Shown one piece after another: positions 1-8,832 of a DNA stretch of 64,000 nucleotides. This stretch comes from Oleomonas cavernae. GTDB lineage: Bacteria > Pseudomonadota > Alphaproteobacteria > Zavarziniales > Zavarziniaceae. The notes under the pieces were generated by a model. It worked only from the letters and a program-made list of their open reading frames with translations. It was not told the origin of the DNA and did not search any database. Where the stretch lies: positions 3,008,909 through 3,072,908 of the forward strand of contig NZ_QYUK01000011.1 of NCBI RefSeq assembly GCF_003590945.1, in the 5' to 3' direction. The translations under genes and the position numbers were made by a program. Every line of letters starts with the position of its first letter. Within the stretch, counting starts at the first letter, position 1.

Positions 1-622
1 TCATCAAGGTGGCCGTCTTGATCTTCGCCCAGTCGAGGTCCGGCATCGCGATGATTCGGTGCGCATCGAACAGATCGCGCGCGGTGCGCCGCGTGACCAG
101 CGCGACCATCTTGCCGGCGACGATCTCATGGATGTCGAGAACGGGCACGTTCATGGCCTGATAAGAACCGATCGCCACCGATGACATGCGGTCTACCCCA
201 TAGAGGGGGCCACGATAGAGATAGTTGATGTCGATCTCGATGGTCCCTGCCCCACCCAGCGCGGAGGCATAGCGATAGATCCATTTACCGCCGGCATGCT
301 CGGCGGGCTCTCGCCGAGCGGTGTAACCTTTCGATTCCATCAGCCGCTCGATCCGGTCCTCCAGTGCCGGCCGGTCCGCGTCCATCTGCTCTTTCTCAAC
401 CGCGCCGACATAGTTGACATCGATATCGACCGAGAGACGGTCCAGGTTGGCATGGAAGACGTTGAGCGCCGTCCCGCCCTTCAGGGCGATTCGCGGCCCG
501 ATCAGCGTATCGGCGCCGAAGGCATCGAGAATGTCGATCAGCCGGATCACCCGCTCCAGCGTCGCTGGCTGAAGCTGTCGCTCAGCCGCGATGTCCCGAA
601 GGTTTTCACGGGACACGACCAT
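1..622 (-). CDS. AbiEii-type nucleotidyltransferase toxin (partial, runs off left edge)
   Basis: This is the toxin half of a probable type IV toxin-antitoxin pair. AbiEii proteins are nucleotidyltransferases that block growth when not countered by AbiEi. Reading leftward from the ATG at 622, the frame stays open to base 1 (207 codons). It shows the family signature: KGGTALN near residues 48-54 followed by RLSVDIDVNY near residues 62-71, where the paired aspartates are the expected metal ligands. The ATG directly follows the stop of the upstream antitoxin gene with no spacer, so the two are almost certainly co-translated. The C-terminus lies outside the window, so intactness cannot be judged. 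Family assignment is strong. Activity is inferred. Confidence 0.85.
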   Translation of the reverse strand, partial: MVVSRENLRDIAAERQLQPATLERVIRLIDILDAFGADTLIGPRIALKGGTALNVFHANLDRLSVDIDVNYVGAVEKEQMDADRPALEDRIERLMESKGYTARREPAEHAGGKWIYRYASALGGAGTIEIDINYLYRGPLYGVDRMSSVAIGSYQAMNVPVLDIHEIVAGKMVALVTRRTARDLFDAHRIIAMPDLDWAKIKTATLM

Positions 623-1435
623 TCACATACCCTCAAACGTGGCGTCAACGACCCGGGCCGGGAGAAGCACGCGCCATGGTTCGACGAGCACCGCGTCGCC
701 GGGCTCGGCGCCCAGCGCATAGTGCTTCGAGCGCGGGAGCTGTTCCCGCAGGCGCGCCAGGACGTCATCCGTCACGCCCAGCATCGCGCGCCGCGTCTCG
801 AGCCACCAGCCGGCGACTGAGGCGAGCGACCGCGTCCCCAGCCGTTCGACATAGCCGGCGATCTTCGTTGGATCGAGATAGCGCATCAGATCAAGCGATT
901 TCAGAACCTCCTCGACACCGCCCGCGAGATCCGGCCGGTGCAGAACATCCACGACGGTGCGCTCCACAGCGGTCACACGGATCGCGACCCCCTGCCGATC
1001 CATCGTCATGGTCAGGTCGTCAGCCCTGCCCGCCTCCACCAAGGCTTTCGGTGGATTGATGAAGCGACAGGCGCCGAATGGCAGGTCCACGAGCTCTGTC
1101 CGGCCCGCGCTGATGAGTTGGACCTCGTTGAATTCGGAATAGGCTATGCCGTGCAGCTCCAGTGCAGAGTGATATCCAAGAACGCCATCCCGGCGGAGCT
1201 TGCTCGCCGCGGCGAAGCGGTCAACCACCATCCGCTCCGCCGGCAGGTGGGCCGGCACCGCTGCGAACACCTCGCGGCTGAGACGCTTGATGTTGCCAAC
1301 CCTGAGGTGATGCCTGAGCAAGCTGGTAACATTGGCGGCACTCGTCGGATGACCAAAGACGGCCGCAAACTCCGCCCGGGTGAAGACCGGGTGAGCTGAA
1401 AGGAAACTGGCCGTCTTGTGTTGGCGAGATTGCAT
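623..1435 (-). CDS. AbiEi-type antitoxin / transcriptional regulator
   Basis: Probable antitoxin and autorepressor of the AbiE pair. The N-terminal part (HPVFTRAEFAAVFG, about residues 15-28) fits the winged-helix domain of AbiEi proteins. The central part, with YHSALELHGIA and AVERTVVDVL, matches the common AbiEi fold. The length of 270 aa is usual for the family. I chose the ATG at 1435 because the homologous region begins there. An in-frame ATG at 1477 would add 14 residues, and neither start has a strong ribosome binding site. The stop is immediately followed by the toxin ATG. The gene order antitoxin then toxin on one transcript is typical. It abuts an unusually AT-rich spacer, so arrival by transfer is possible but not shown. 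Confidence 0.82.
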   Translation of the reverse strand: MQSRQHKTASFLSAHPVFTRAEFAAVFGHPTSAANVTSLLRHHLRVGNIKRLSREVFAAVPAHLPAERMVVDRFAAASKLRRDGVLGYHSALELHGIAYSEFNEVQLISAGRTELVDLPFGACRFINPPKALVEAGRADDLTMTMDRQGVAIRVTAVERTVVDVLHRPDLAGGVEEVLKSLDLMRYLDPTKIAGYVERLGTRSLASVAGWWLETRRAMLGVTDDVLARLREQLPRSKHYALGAEPGDAVLVEPWRVLLPARVVDATFEGM

Positions 1436-1752
1436 CGAGTTATCAATCTTGTACCTGAATGGGTAAAATATTGCCATTCTACTTCATAATTATCAACTCT
1501 CCGATCCTCGGGCCCAGCCCTATCTGCCACGCAGTCATTGCAATAAATGACCCCGAGAAGCTAAAAATTACCCCTTATGGTACGATTTATAAAACTAGCC
1601 ATAACGCTACGCAAACACCATCGCTTCGACATCGGGGCCAGCACCCGGACCAGACCCACGCTCCCTGCGCGTAGCATAACCGTCACAACCATTCCGCTTG
1701 CCGGCGCCAGCCAAGGCGCTAGGCTATTCGCGCTATGGTTGGGAGAAACCTT
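1436..1752. promoter_or_regulatory. AT-rich divergent spacer between AbiE pair and lipoprotein gene
   Basis: A 317-bp spacer between two diverging genes, clearly richer in A and T than its surroundings, especially 1440-1640. It must hold the promoters of both the AbiE operon and the lipoprotein gene. AbiEi antitoxins normally bind repeats in such a region to autoregulate, but I could not identify a convincing operator or -35/-10 pair. Open frames inside it have no coding character. Confidence 0.45.
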
Positions 1753-2286
1753 ATGGTTCGAATTCTTGCGGTTCTGCTTGCACTGGGAGTCGCGGCTTGC
1801 TCGACGCAGACGCCAAGCGTTTATTCAAACTACGCCGACAATACGGTGGCGCTGAGGAAGCTGGATCAGGCGCGGACGCGCGCCGCGACCATCACGGATC
1901 AAAGCAATTTCGATGAAGGCTGCCGCATGGTCGGGCCGATCAAGGTCTCGGGCAACCGAACCCTGGCGACCTTCATCCGCGACTCGTTCAACGACGAACT
2001 CAAGTTCGCCGGCGTGTTCGACGACACACAAACCAAGCCGGCGCTCAACGCCGCGCTGACACGCGCGGCGTTTTCGTCGTCGGCCGGCCTGACCAGCGGC
2101 TGGTGGGACCTGGCGTGGACACTGACCAACCCAACCAACGGCAAGTCTCTGTCGGCCACGATCAAATACGACTTCAGCACAAACTTCGTCGGCGAAATCG
2201 CCTGCAAGAACGTGGCGGAGGCCCTTGTCCCCGCCGTCCAGTTGCTCATCAACAAGACGGTCACCTCGCCCGAATTCCGGGCCTGA
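1753..2286 (+). CDS. small lipoprotein of unknown function
   Basis: A 177-residue exported protein. It starts MVRILAVLLALGVAACSTQ, a signal peptide ending in the lipobox VAAC, so Cys16 is the expected lipidated residue. The ATG at 1753 is preferred over an in-frame start 18 bases upstream because GGGAG lies eight bases before it. The mature part has two further cysteines (in DEGCRM and EIACKN) that could form a disulfide, and no domain I recognise. It stands alone, divergent from the AbiE genes and convergent with the next gene. An envelope location, tethered to a membrane on the periplasmic side, is inferred from the lipobox. Function is unknown. Confidence 0.8.
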   Translation: MVRILAVLLALGVAACSTQTPSVYSNYADNTVALRKLDQARTRAATITDQSNFDEGCRMVGPIKVSGNRTLATFIRDSFNDELKFAGVFDDTQTKPALNAALTRAAFSSSAGLTSGWWDLAWTLTNPTNGKSLSATIKYDFSTNFVGEIACKNVAEALVPAVQLLINKTVTSPEFRA

Positions 2287-2301
2287 TCGGGAAATGAGGC
2301 A

Positions 2302-2331
2302 GACGGGTCATGCGGCAGCGCATGACCCGTC
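2302..2331. terminator. perfect 13-bp hairpin between convergent genes
   Basis: GACGGGTCATGCG (2302-2314) pairs perfectly with 2319-2331 around a GCAG loop. It sits just after the lipoprotein stop and touches the stop of the convergent reductase gene, so it could end transcription from both sides. There is no clear T-run on either side, which lowers confidence in a classic intrinsic terminator. Confidence 0.55.
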
Positions 2332-2942
2332 AGCCGCCTCGCCCTCGGCCGAACTCGACCAGATTGAGCACCGGCAGCGGGCCGCCGGGAACTGGGCCAG
2401 GCGGGCGCCCACGGCCAGGATGCCGAGGTCGATGCCGGCGAAGCCCAGGCGCTCGATCAGCGCCCCCACCTCGGCCTTGGCGCGGGCGTCGTCGCCGGCA
2501 TAGAACAGCACCCGGCGGCCACCCTCGGCCTGCGGATCGCCCGCGACCAGATGCGGTTGCAGGTGGTTGAAGGCCTTCACCACCCGGGCGCCGGGGACGA
2601 GATCGGCGAAGACCTCGCTCGAGGCGCGGCCGTTGAGGTCGACCGGCTTGAACAGCGGCGCCTCGATCGGGTTGTTGGCGTCGATCACGATGCGGCCGCC
2701 CCAGGCGGGCAGGCCGGCGAGCGCCGCCGGCAGCTTGCCCCAGTTCACCGCGACCAGCACGATGTCGGCGCCGGCCGCGGCCTCGCGGGTGCCGGCCTTG
2801 ATCGTGGGGCCCAGCTCGGCGACCAGGTCGCCCAGCGACCCGGGCCGCGGCTGTTGGCGATGGTGGCGGCGATGCCCGCCCGGGCGAGCGCCCGGGCAAA
2901 GGCCAGGCCGATGTTGCCCGCGCCGATGATGCCGATGGTCAT
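2330..2942 (-). CDS. NADPH-dependent F420 reductase-like oxidoreductase (two frameshifts)
   Basis: A Rossmann-fold protein of the F420-dependent NADP reductase-like family. It begins MTIGIIGAGNIGLAFARALA, a GxGxxG dinucleotide-binding motif, and continues with VNWGKLPAAL, DANNPIE and VKAFNHL. The frame is broken twice: at the CCCGGG around 2839-2844 and at the GGG at 2387-2389. Adding one base at each restores a 204-residue protein ending in PGGPLPVLNLVEFG, the usual family C-terminus. The substrate is unknown; members in organisms without F420 act on other compounds with NADP. The breaks are probably sequencing losses, though a real pseudogene is possible because there are two of them. Confidence 0.72.
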
Positions 2943-2975
2943 GGTCGTGTTCCTTCTGGTTTGAGTTTTCTGCGG

Positions 2976-3725
2976 TTACGCGGTGAAGCCGCCGTCGGCC
3001 ATCAGCTCGGCGCCGGTGATGAAGCCGGCCTCGGGACTGGCCAGGTAGGCGACGGCGCTGGCGATCTCTTCAGGCCTGCCATAGCGCCCGACCGCCATAC
3101 CGGGGCCGACGATCTTGGAAACCGGGCCGCCGTCGGGGTTCATATCGGTGTCGGTCGGGCCGGGATTGACCACATTCACGGTGATGCCGCGCGGGCCCAG
3201 GTCACGGGCCAGGCTGCGGTTGAAACCCGAGACGGCGCCCTTGGTCAGGGTGTAGACCGACGCGGTGGGGAAGGCCGCGTAGCGGGCCATCGAGCTGCCG
3301 ATGTGAACGATGCGGCCGCCGTGCTTCATGTGACGCACCGCTTCCTGGGTGGCGACGAAGACACCGGTGACGTTCACCGCGATCATGCGCTGGTAGTCGG
3401 CGAAGGCGATCTCGTCGATCGGGCCGCCGAGCGAGATGCCGGCGTTGTTGACCAGGATGTCGATGGCGCCGAAGGCCTCGACCGTCCGGGTGACCGCGGC
3501 CCGGACCGCATCGGCATCGCCGGCATCGGCCAGGATGGCGAGGGCCCGACCGCCCGCCGCCTCGATGGCGGCGACGACCCCTTGGGCCTTGTCGGGCGAG
3601 GCGCTGTAGGTGATGGCGACGGCAGCGCCGTCGGCAGCCAGCCGCTTGGCCACGGCGGCGCCGATCGAGCGCGAGCCGCCGGTAACCAGGGCGACCTTGT
3701 TGGCGAGAGGAGAGGTGGTGGACAT
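2976..3725 (-). CDS. SDR family oxidoreductase
   Basis: A classical short-chain dehydrogenase/reductase of 249 residues. Visible landmarks are the cofactor-binding TGGSRSIGAAVA near the N-terminus, the NNAG motif (ILVNNAGIS), and the catalytic YxxxK in SVYTLTKGAV. The C-terminal PGPTDTDMN and YLASPEAGFITGAELMADGG are typical of 3-oxoacyl-ACP-reductase-like SDRs. The ATG at 3725 is chosen because GGAG lies eight bases upstream; a GTG three codons earlier overlaps that site. The gene diverges from a LysR regulator, which very likely controls it. The substrate cannot be read from sequence; NAD(P)H-linked carbonyl reduction is the family activity. Confidence 0.9.
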   Translation of the reverse strand: MSTTSPLANKVALVTGGSRSIGAAVAKRLAADGAAVAITYSASPDKAQGVVAAIEAAGGRALAILADAGDADAVRAAVTRTVEAFGAIDILVNNAGISLGGPIDEIAFADYQRMIAVNVTGVFVATQEAVRHMKHGGRIVHIGSSMARYAAFPTASVYTLTKGAVSGFNRSLARDLGPRGITVNVVNPGPTDTDMNPDGGPVSKIVGPGMAVGRYGRPEEIASAVAYLASPEAGFITGAELMADGGFTA

Positions 3726-3800
3726 CGGTTTCACTCCGGTTGCGTTGACGGCATGGATATTGCCCGATCATTCCCGCATGATTAGCCGGCAATGGATGAT

Positions 3801-3816
3801 ATAACTTCCAAGTGAT
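3801..3816. promoter_or_regulatory. dyad in the SDR-LysR divergent promoter
   Basis: ATAACTTCCAAGTGAT is an imperfect inverted repeat (ACTT-CC-AAGT core with one mismatch further out) in the short AT-rich gap between the divergent SDR and LysR genes. LysR-type regulators normally bind such dyads next to their own gene. The role is inferred from position and symmetry only. Confidence 0.4.
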
Positions 3817-3831
3817 CATTGAAGGTAGATC

Positions 3832-4761
3832 GTGGAGACCCTGGCCAACCTCGAATCCTTCGTCCGCAGCGCCGAGTCGGGCAGTTTTTCGACCGCGGCC
3901 CGGCGGCTGGCGCTGACCCCGGCGGCGGTCAGCCGCAACGTCGCCATGCTGGAACGGAACCTGGGTGTCCGCCTGTTCCAGCGCAGCACCCGCAAGCTGA
4001 CCCTGACCGAGGCCGGCGAGCGTTTCCTCCAGGCGATCGAGGGCAACCTGGCCGGGCTGCAGGCGGCGATCGCCGGCGTGGCGACGGATCAGGGCGAACC
4101 GGCCGGCACCTTGCGGGTCAGCATGAGCCCGACCTTCGGCATTGATCACATTCTGCCGCTGCTGCCGGCGTTCCTGGCGCGCTATCCCCGCATCCGGCCC
4201 GACTGGCAGTTCGAGAACCGCCAGGTCGACCTGATCGCGGAGGGGTTCGATGCGGCGATCGGCGGCGGCATCGAGCTGGCGCCGGGTGTCGTCGCACGTC
4301 CGCTGGCGCCGGCGCACATCATCGCGGTCGCCTCGCCCGCCTATATGAAGGGGCGGATTCCGCCGGCCGACCCGGCGGGCCTGGCAGCACTCGACGGTAT
4401 CGTCATGCGCTCGTCGCGCACCGGGCGGGTACGCCACTGGACCATGCGCAACGCCGCCGGTATCGAGGTGCCCTCGGCCTTGCCCGAGACGATCATCACC
4501 AACGACCCGGCCGCGATGTGCCGGGCGGCGACCCTCGGCCTGGGGGCGACCATGGTCGCCGTCCCCGATGTGCTGGCGCAGTTGGAAGGCGGCACCCTCG
4601 TGCGCCTGGCGCCCAAGTGGTATGCCGATGCCGGCTCGATCTCGCTCTACTACGCCAGCAAGACGCTGCTGCCGGCGAAGACCCGGGCCTTCATCGATTT
4701 CGTGGCCGAGGCGTTCCGCCGTGAACGGCTGGCCGAACGCTTTGCCGGCAGCCTGGCATAG
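3832..4761 (+). CDS. LysR family transcriptional regulator
   Basis: A 309-residue LysR-type regulator. The N-terminal winged helix-turn-helix is clear (LESFVRSAESGSFSTAAR, then ALTPAAVSRNVAMLE and RLFQRST around residues 5-55). It is followed by a substrate-binding effector domain to the C-terminus. It starts with GTG at 3832, preceded by GAAGG. It is transcribed away from the SDR gene, the usual arrangement in which the regulator activates or represses its divergent neighbour and itself. The DNA-binding domain resembles the subgroup that often controls quinone- or aldehyde-reducing enzymes, but the inducer is unknown. Confidence 0.92.
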   Translation: METLANLESFVRSAESGSFSTAARRLALTPAAVSRNVAMLERNLGVRLFQRSTRKLTLTEAGERFLQAIEGNLAGLQAAIAGVATDQGEPAGTLRVSMSPTFGIDHILPLLPAFLARYPRIRPDWQFENRQVDLIAEGFDAAIGGGIELAPGVVARPLAPAHIIAVASPAYMKGRIPPADPAGLAALDGIVMRSSRTGRVRHWTMRNAAGIEVPSALPETIITNDPAAMCRAATLGLGATMVAVPDVLAQLEGGTLVRLAPKWYADAGSISLYYASKTLLPAKTRAFIDFVAEAFRRERLAERFAGSLA

Positions 4762-4918
4762 GGCAGAAACGCAGGGGGCTACAAACGTCGAAGAAGACTT
4801 TCGTCCAAAGCCGTTTACTATTTTTGCGTTACCGCTGCAGGTCGAATGAACCCGCACCTGCGGGGGGCCCGAAAGACTCGCCAAAGCGAGCAATCACGCG
4901 GGTTCGAGGGAGGCGATA

Positions 4919-6048
4919 ATGTCAAAGCGTTCTAAGAGCGAGCGGCCCGTGGCTGCCGGTCGACGGCGGTTTCTGGCCGGTGCGGCGGTGGCTGCGGCCG
5001 GTGCCGCAACCATTGCGGCCCCCGCGGTCGTCCGCGCCCAGGAGGTCGTGAAGCTCAAATTCCAGTCGACCTGGCCCAACAAGGACATCTTCCACGAATT
5101 CGCCCAGGGCTATGTCCAGCGGGTGAACGAGATGTCCGCCGGCCGGCTCGAACTGGAACTCCTGCCGGCCGGCTCGGTCGTGCCGGCGTTCCAGTTGCTG
5201 GACGCGGTCAACACCGGCATCCTCGACGGTGGCCACGGGGTGTCGGCCTATTGGTACGGCAAGAACAAGGCCTTCTCCTTGTTCGGCACCGCGCCGGCCT
5301 TCGGCTGGAATGCCAACCAGATGCTGGGCTGGATCAACTACGGCGGCGGCCAGGCGCTCTATGACGAGCTTGTCCGCGACGTGCTGAAACTCAATGTCGT
5401 GGGTTTCCTGACCGGCCCCATGCCGACCCAGCCGCTGGGCTGGTTCAAGAAGGACATCAACGGCCCCGCCGACCTCAAGGACCTCAAGTATCGCACCGTC
5501 GGGCTGGGCGCTGACCTGAACCGGGAGCTGGGCGTCGCGGTGACGATCCTGCCCGGCGGCGAGATCGTCCCCGCCATCGATCGCGGCCTGATCGACGGCG
5601 CCGAGTTCAACAACCCGTCCTCGGACCTGATCCTGGGCTTCCCGACGTCTCGAAGCTCTACTACGTCCAGTCCTATCACCAGGCCCTGGAATGCTTCGAG
5701 GTCCTGTTCAACAAGACCAAGGTCGACGCCCTGGCGCCCGACCTGCAGGCGGTGCTGAAATACGCCGCCCAGGCGGCCTCGGCCGACATGTCCTGGAAGG
5801 CGCAGGACCGTTACTCCAAGGATCTCGAGGTGATCAAGGGCCGCGGCGTCAAGGTGGTGCAGACGCCCAAGCCTGTTCTCGAAGCCCAGCTCGCGGCCTG
5901 GGACAAGGTCATCGAGACCCTGTCGGTCGATCCTTTCTTCAAGAAAGTGATCGACAGCCAGAAGGCCTGGGCCAAGCGGGTGGTGGCGTTCCAACTGGAA
6001 TACGAGGTCGACCAGAAGACCGCCTACGACCATTTCTTCAAGGCCTAG
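4919..6048 (+). CDS. TRAP transporter substrate-binding protein (DctP family; frameshifted)
   Basis: Periplasmic solute receptor of a TRAP importer, 376 residues once repaired. It opens with a twin-arginine signal (GRRRFLAGAAVAAAG, cleavage likely after VVRAQ), suggesting folded export by Tat. The mature part (VVKLKFQSTWPNKDIFHEFAQGY, then GPADLKDLKYRTVGLG) is typical of DctP proteins of the mannitol/chloroaromatic-type branch. The frame breaks at the CCC at 5641-5643. One extra C gives LGFPDVSKLYYVQSYHQAL and a continuous protein to the TAG at 6046-6048. A strong GGAGG site precedes the ATG. It leads an operon with both membrane subunits. The ligand is unknown, probably an organic anion. Confidence 0.87.
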
Positions 6049-6133
6049 AACCCACCATGTCCCGGCGCGGTCCAGGGGCCGCGCCGGCTGGTTTCTGCCG
6101 CGTCCGTCCGGGTCTTGGGGAAGTGTCCGCGCC

Positions 6134-6715
6134 ATGCAAAGCATCCTGATCGGTGTCGATCGATTGAACACCTTCGTCGGCAAGCTGTTCGGCTGGTCCG
6201 TACTGCTGCTCACCCTGGCGACTTCCTACGAGGTGTTCTGCCGCTATGCCCTGCGCAGCCCGACGAGCTGGGGTTACGATGCCAGCTACATCCTCTATGG
6301 CACGCTGTTCATGATGGCCGGGCCCTACACGCTGTCGCGCAACGGCCATGTCCGCGGCGATTTCATCTATCGGAAGTGGCACCCCCGGCGGCAGGCCAGA
6401 ATGGACCTGGCGCTGTACCTCCTGTTCTATTTCCCCGGCATCCTGGCGCTGATCTATGCCGGCTGGAGCTTCTTCTATATGTCCTACCTGATGAACGAGC
6501 ATTCCTCGTTCAGCCCCGACGGCCCGATCATCTGGCCGTTCAAGATGCTGATCCCGATCACCGGCGTGCTGATGCTGTTCCAGGGCCTGGTCGAGACGAT
6601 GCGCTGCATCATCTGTATCCGCACCGGCGACTGGCCCCAGCGCCTGCACGATGTCGAGGAGATGGAGAAGCTGATCCTCGAAGAAGCCGCGGCCAAACAG
6701 AACGCGGGGGCCTGA
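6134..6715 (+). CDS. TRAP transporter small permease (DctQ family)
   Basis: The 193-residue small membrane subunit of the TRAP importer. Hydropathy by eye gives four membrane segments, with the cytoplasm-facing stretch SRNGHVRGDFIYRKWHPRRQARMD between segments 2 and 3, a region well conserved in DctQ proteins. A charged tail (DVEEMEKLILEEAAAKQ) ends the protein. It lies 85 bases after the receptor gene and three bases before the large permease gene, so the three are one operon. DctQ binds the large subunit and is needed for sodium-driven uptake. The substrate is undetermined. Confidence 0.9.
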   Translation: MQSILIGVDRLNTFVGKLFGWSVLLLTLATSYEVFCRYALRSPTSWGYDASYILYGTLFMMAGPYTLSRNGHVRGDFIYRKWHPRRQARMDLALYLLFYFPGILALIYAGWSFFYMSYLMNEHSSFSPDGPIIWPFKMLIPITGVLMLFQGLVETMRCIICIRTGDWPQRLHDVEEMEKLILEEAAAKQNAGA

Positions 6716-6718
6716 CCC

Positions 6719-8047
6719 ATGTTCCTGTCCGATCCCGCCATCGGCGTGGCGATGCTGGTCCTGTTCATTTTCGCCTTGATGCTGGGCTTTCCCATCGCCT
6801 TCACCCTGATGGCGTTGGGCGTCGGCTTTGGCTACTACGCCATGGGCGATCACATTTTCCAGTTGCTGGTCCAGCGCACCTTCAGCGTCATGGCCAACGA
6901 CGTGCTGATCTCGATCCCCTTGTTCCTGTTCATGGGCTATGTGATCGAGCGCGCCAACATCCTCGACCGGCTGTTCAAGTCGATCCAGCTCGCCGCCGGC
7001 TGGCTGCCCGGGGCGCTCGCTGTGGCGACGCTGGTGACCTGCGCCCTGTTTGCGACCGCAACCGGCATCGTCGGCGCGGTGGTGACCCTGATGGGCCTGC
7101 TGGCCTTTCCCGCCATGCTGCGGGCGGGCTACGACCCGCGCATCGCTGCGGGTGTCGTCTGCGCCGGCGGCTGCCTGGGGATTCTGATCCCGCCCAGCGT
7201 CATGCTGATTCTCTATGCCGCCACCGCCGGCGTCTCGGTGGTGAAACTCTATGCCGCGGCTTTCCTGCCCGGCCTGATGCTGACCGGGCTCTACATCCTC
7301 TATGTCATCATCCGCGTGGTGCTCAACCCCAGCCTGGCGCCGAAGCTGCCGCCGGCCGAGCGTAACGTCCCGCTGACCACGGTGATCTGGTCCTTGCTGA
7401 CCTCGTTCATGCCGCTGGGCATCCTGATCAGCGCCGTGCTAGGGGCCATCATCTTCGGCCTGGCGACCCCGTCCGAGGCCGCCGCGATCGGCGCCCTGGG
7501 CGCCCTGATCCTGGGCGTGGCCTACCGCAGCTTCAGCTTCGAGAAGCTGAAGGAATCGGTTTTCCTCAGTGCCCGCGCCTCGGCCATGGTGTGCTGGCTG
7601 TTCGTCGGCTCTGCCGTGTTCTCGGCGGTCTTCGCCTATCTGGGCGGCCAGGCGGTGATCGAGAATGCCATCAAGGGCATGGATCTCTCGCCCACCATGT
7701 TCCTGATCCTGACCCAGGTGATCATCTTCGTCCTGGGCTGGCCGCTGGAATGGACCGAGATCATCATCATCTTCCTGCCGATCTTCCTGCCCCTGCTCGA
7801 CCATTTCGGGGTCGACCCGCTGTTCTTCGGCATCCTGGTCGCCTTGAACCTGCAAACCTCGTTCCTGTCGCCGCCGGTCGCCATGGCGCCATTCTATTTG
7901 AAGGGCGTGGCACCCAAGCACATCACCATCGACCAGATCTTCTCCGGCGTGATGCCGTTCCTGTGGATCGTCGTCCTCTCGATGGTGCTGTTCTACATCT
8001 TCCCGGAAATCGGTATGTGGCTGCCCGGTGTCCTGTACGGCAGCTAG
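6719..8047 (+). CDS. TRAP transporter large permease (DctM family)
   Basis: The 442-residue large membrane subunit, which forms the transport channel and couples uptake to an ion gradient. It is very hydrophobic, with about a dozen membrane segments. The GGCLGILIPPSVMLILYAATAGVSV region (about residues 150-174) is the conserved DctM signature. The end LNLQTSFLSPPVAMAPFYLKGVAP is characteristic of the mannitol/chloroaromatic compound branch. It starts three bases after the stop of the small permease, consistent with translational coupling. With the Tat-exported receptor and DctQ it forms a full TRAP system. No catabolic gene next to it reveals the substrate. Confidence 0.93.
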   Translation: MFLSDPAIGVAMLVLFIFALMLGFPIAFTLMALGVGFGYYAMGDHIFQLLVQRTFSVMANDVLISIPLFLFMGYVIERANILDRLFKSIQLAAGWLPGALAVATLVTCALFATATGIVGAVVTLMGLLAFPAMLRAGYDPRIAAGVVCAGGCLGILIPPSVMLILYAATAGVSVVKLYAAAFLPGLMLTGLYILYVIIRVVLNPSLAPKLPPAERNVPLTTVIWSLLTSFMPLGILISAVLGAIIFGLATPSEAAAIGALGALILGVAYRSFSFEKLKESVFLSARASAMVCWLFVGSAVFSAVFAYLGGQAVIENAIKGMDLSPTMFLILTQVIIFVLGWPLEWTEIIIIFLPIFLPLLDHFGVDPLFFGILVALNLQTSFLSPPVAMAPFYLKGVAPKHITIDQIFSGVMPFLWIVVLSMVLFYIFPEIGMWLPGVLYGS

Positions 8048-8203
8048 GATATCCGCGGGCCTGAGCCCGTCGCATGGCGCCCGTGACCGTGAAGAGGCCC
8101 TGATCCATTGTCATGGCGGCCATGCCCGCCGTAACTTAAAGACAAGCCTGTCGAACCGGACTATGCGGCACGATCCGCCGCACGATTCCCGAGGATTGAA
8201 GCC

Positions 8204-8827
8204 ATGACCTCTTGCCCGATCCCGACCGGCCGCGGCCTGAAGCCCGCCGAGTTCCCCGATCCGGCGCGCGACATCGCCGCCGGCGACGGCGCCGTGCAGA
8301 CTGCCGTCTTCGCCGGCGGCTGCTTCTGGTGCACCGAGGCGGTCTATACCCAGGTCGACGGCGTCATCGACGTCATGTCGGGCTATGCCGGCGGCACAGC
8401 GCAGACCGCCGACTACCGCACCGTCTGCACGGGGGCGACCGACCATGCCGAGGTGATCCGCATCCGCTTCGACCCCAGGCGCACCTCCTATGGCCAGTTG
8501 CTGAAGCTGTTCTTCTCGATCGCCCACGATCCCACCCAGTTGAACCGCCAGGGCAACGACGTCGGCCGGCAATACCGCTCGGCGGTGTTTTATGCCGACG
8601 CGGAACAGCAGGAAGTCGCGGTGGCCTATATCGCGCAGTTGGAGGCGGCCGGCGCTTTCACGAGCCCGATCGTCACCACGCTGGAAAAGCTGGACGCCTT
8701 CTTCGAGGCCGAGGCCTATCACCATGATTACGCCGCGCGGAACCCGGGACAGCCCTACATCGCCCATGTCGCCCTGCCCAAGGTCGACAAGCTGCGGACC
8801 TACTTCCCCGACCGGCTGAAGCAGTAG
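8204..8827 (+). CDS. msrA: peptide-methionine (S)-S-oxide reductase MsrA
   Basis: Repairs oxidised proteins by reducing methionine-S-sulfoxide. The active-site motif GCFWC is present with the nucleophilic Cys40, followed by the family-typical TEAVYTQVDGVIDVMSGYAGG and the GNDVGRQYRSAVFY block. The length, 207 residues, is normal for MsrA with a short N-terminal extension. A GAGGA site precedes the ATG. The C-terminal recycling cysteines of longer MsrA forms are not seen. There is no signal peptide, so it acts in the cytoplasm. It is a single gene between the TRAP operon and a convergent toxin-antitoxin pair, with no sign of a shared operon. Confidence 0.95.
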   Translation: MTSCPIPTGRGLKPAEFPDPARDIAAGDGAVQTAVFAGGCFWCTEAVYTQVDGVIDVMSGYAGGTAQTADYRTVCTGATDHAEVIRIRFDPRRTSYGQLLKLFFSIAHDPTQLNRQGNDVGRQYRSAVFYADAEQQEVAVAYIAQLEAAGAFTSPIVTTLEKLDAFFEAEAYHHDYAARNPGQPYIAHVALPKVDKLRTYFPDRLKQ

Positions 8828-8832
8828 GCAAC

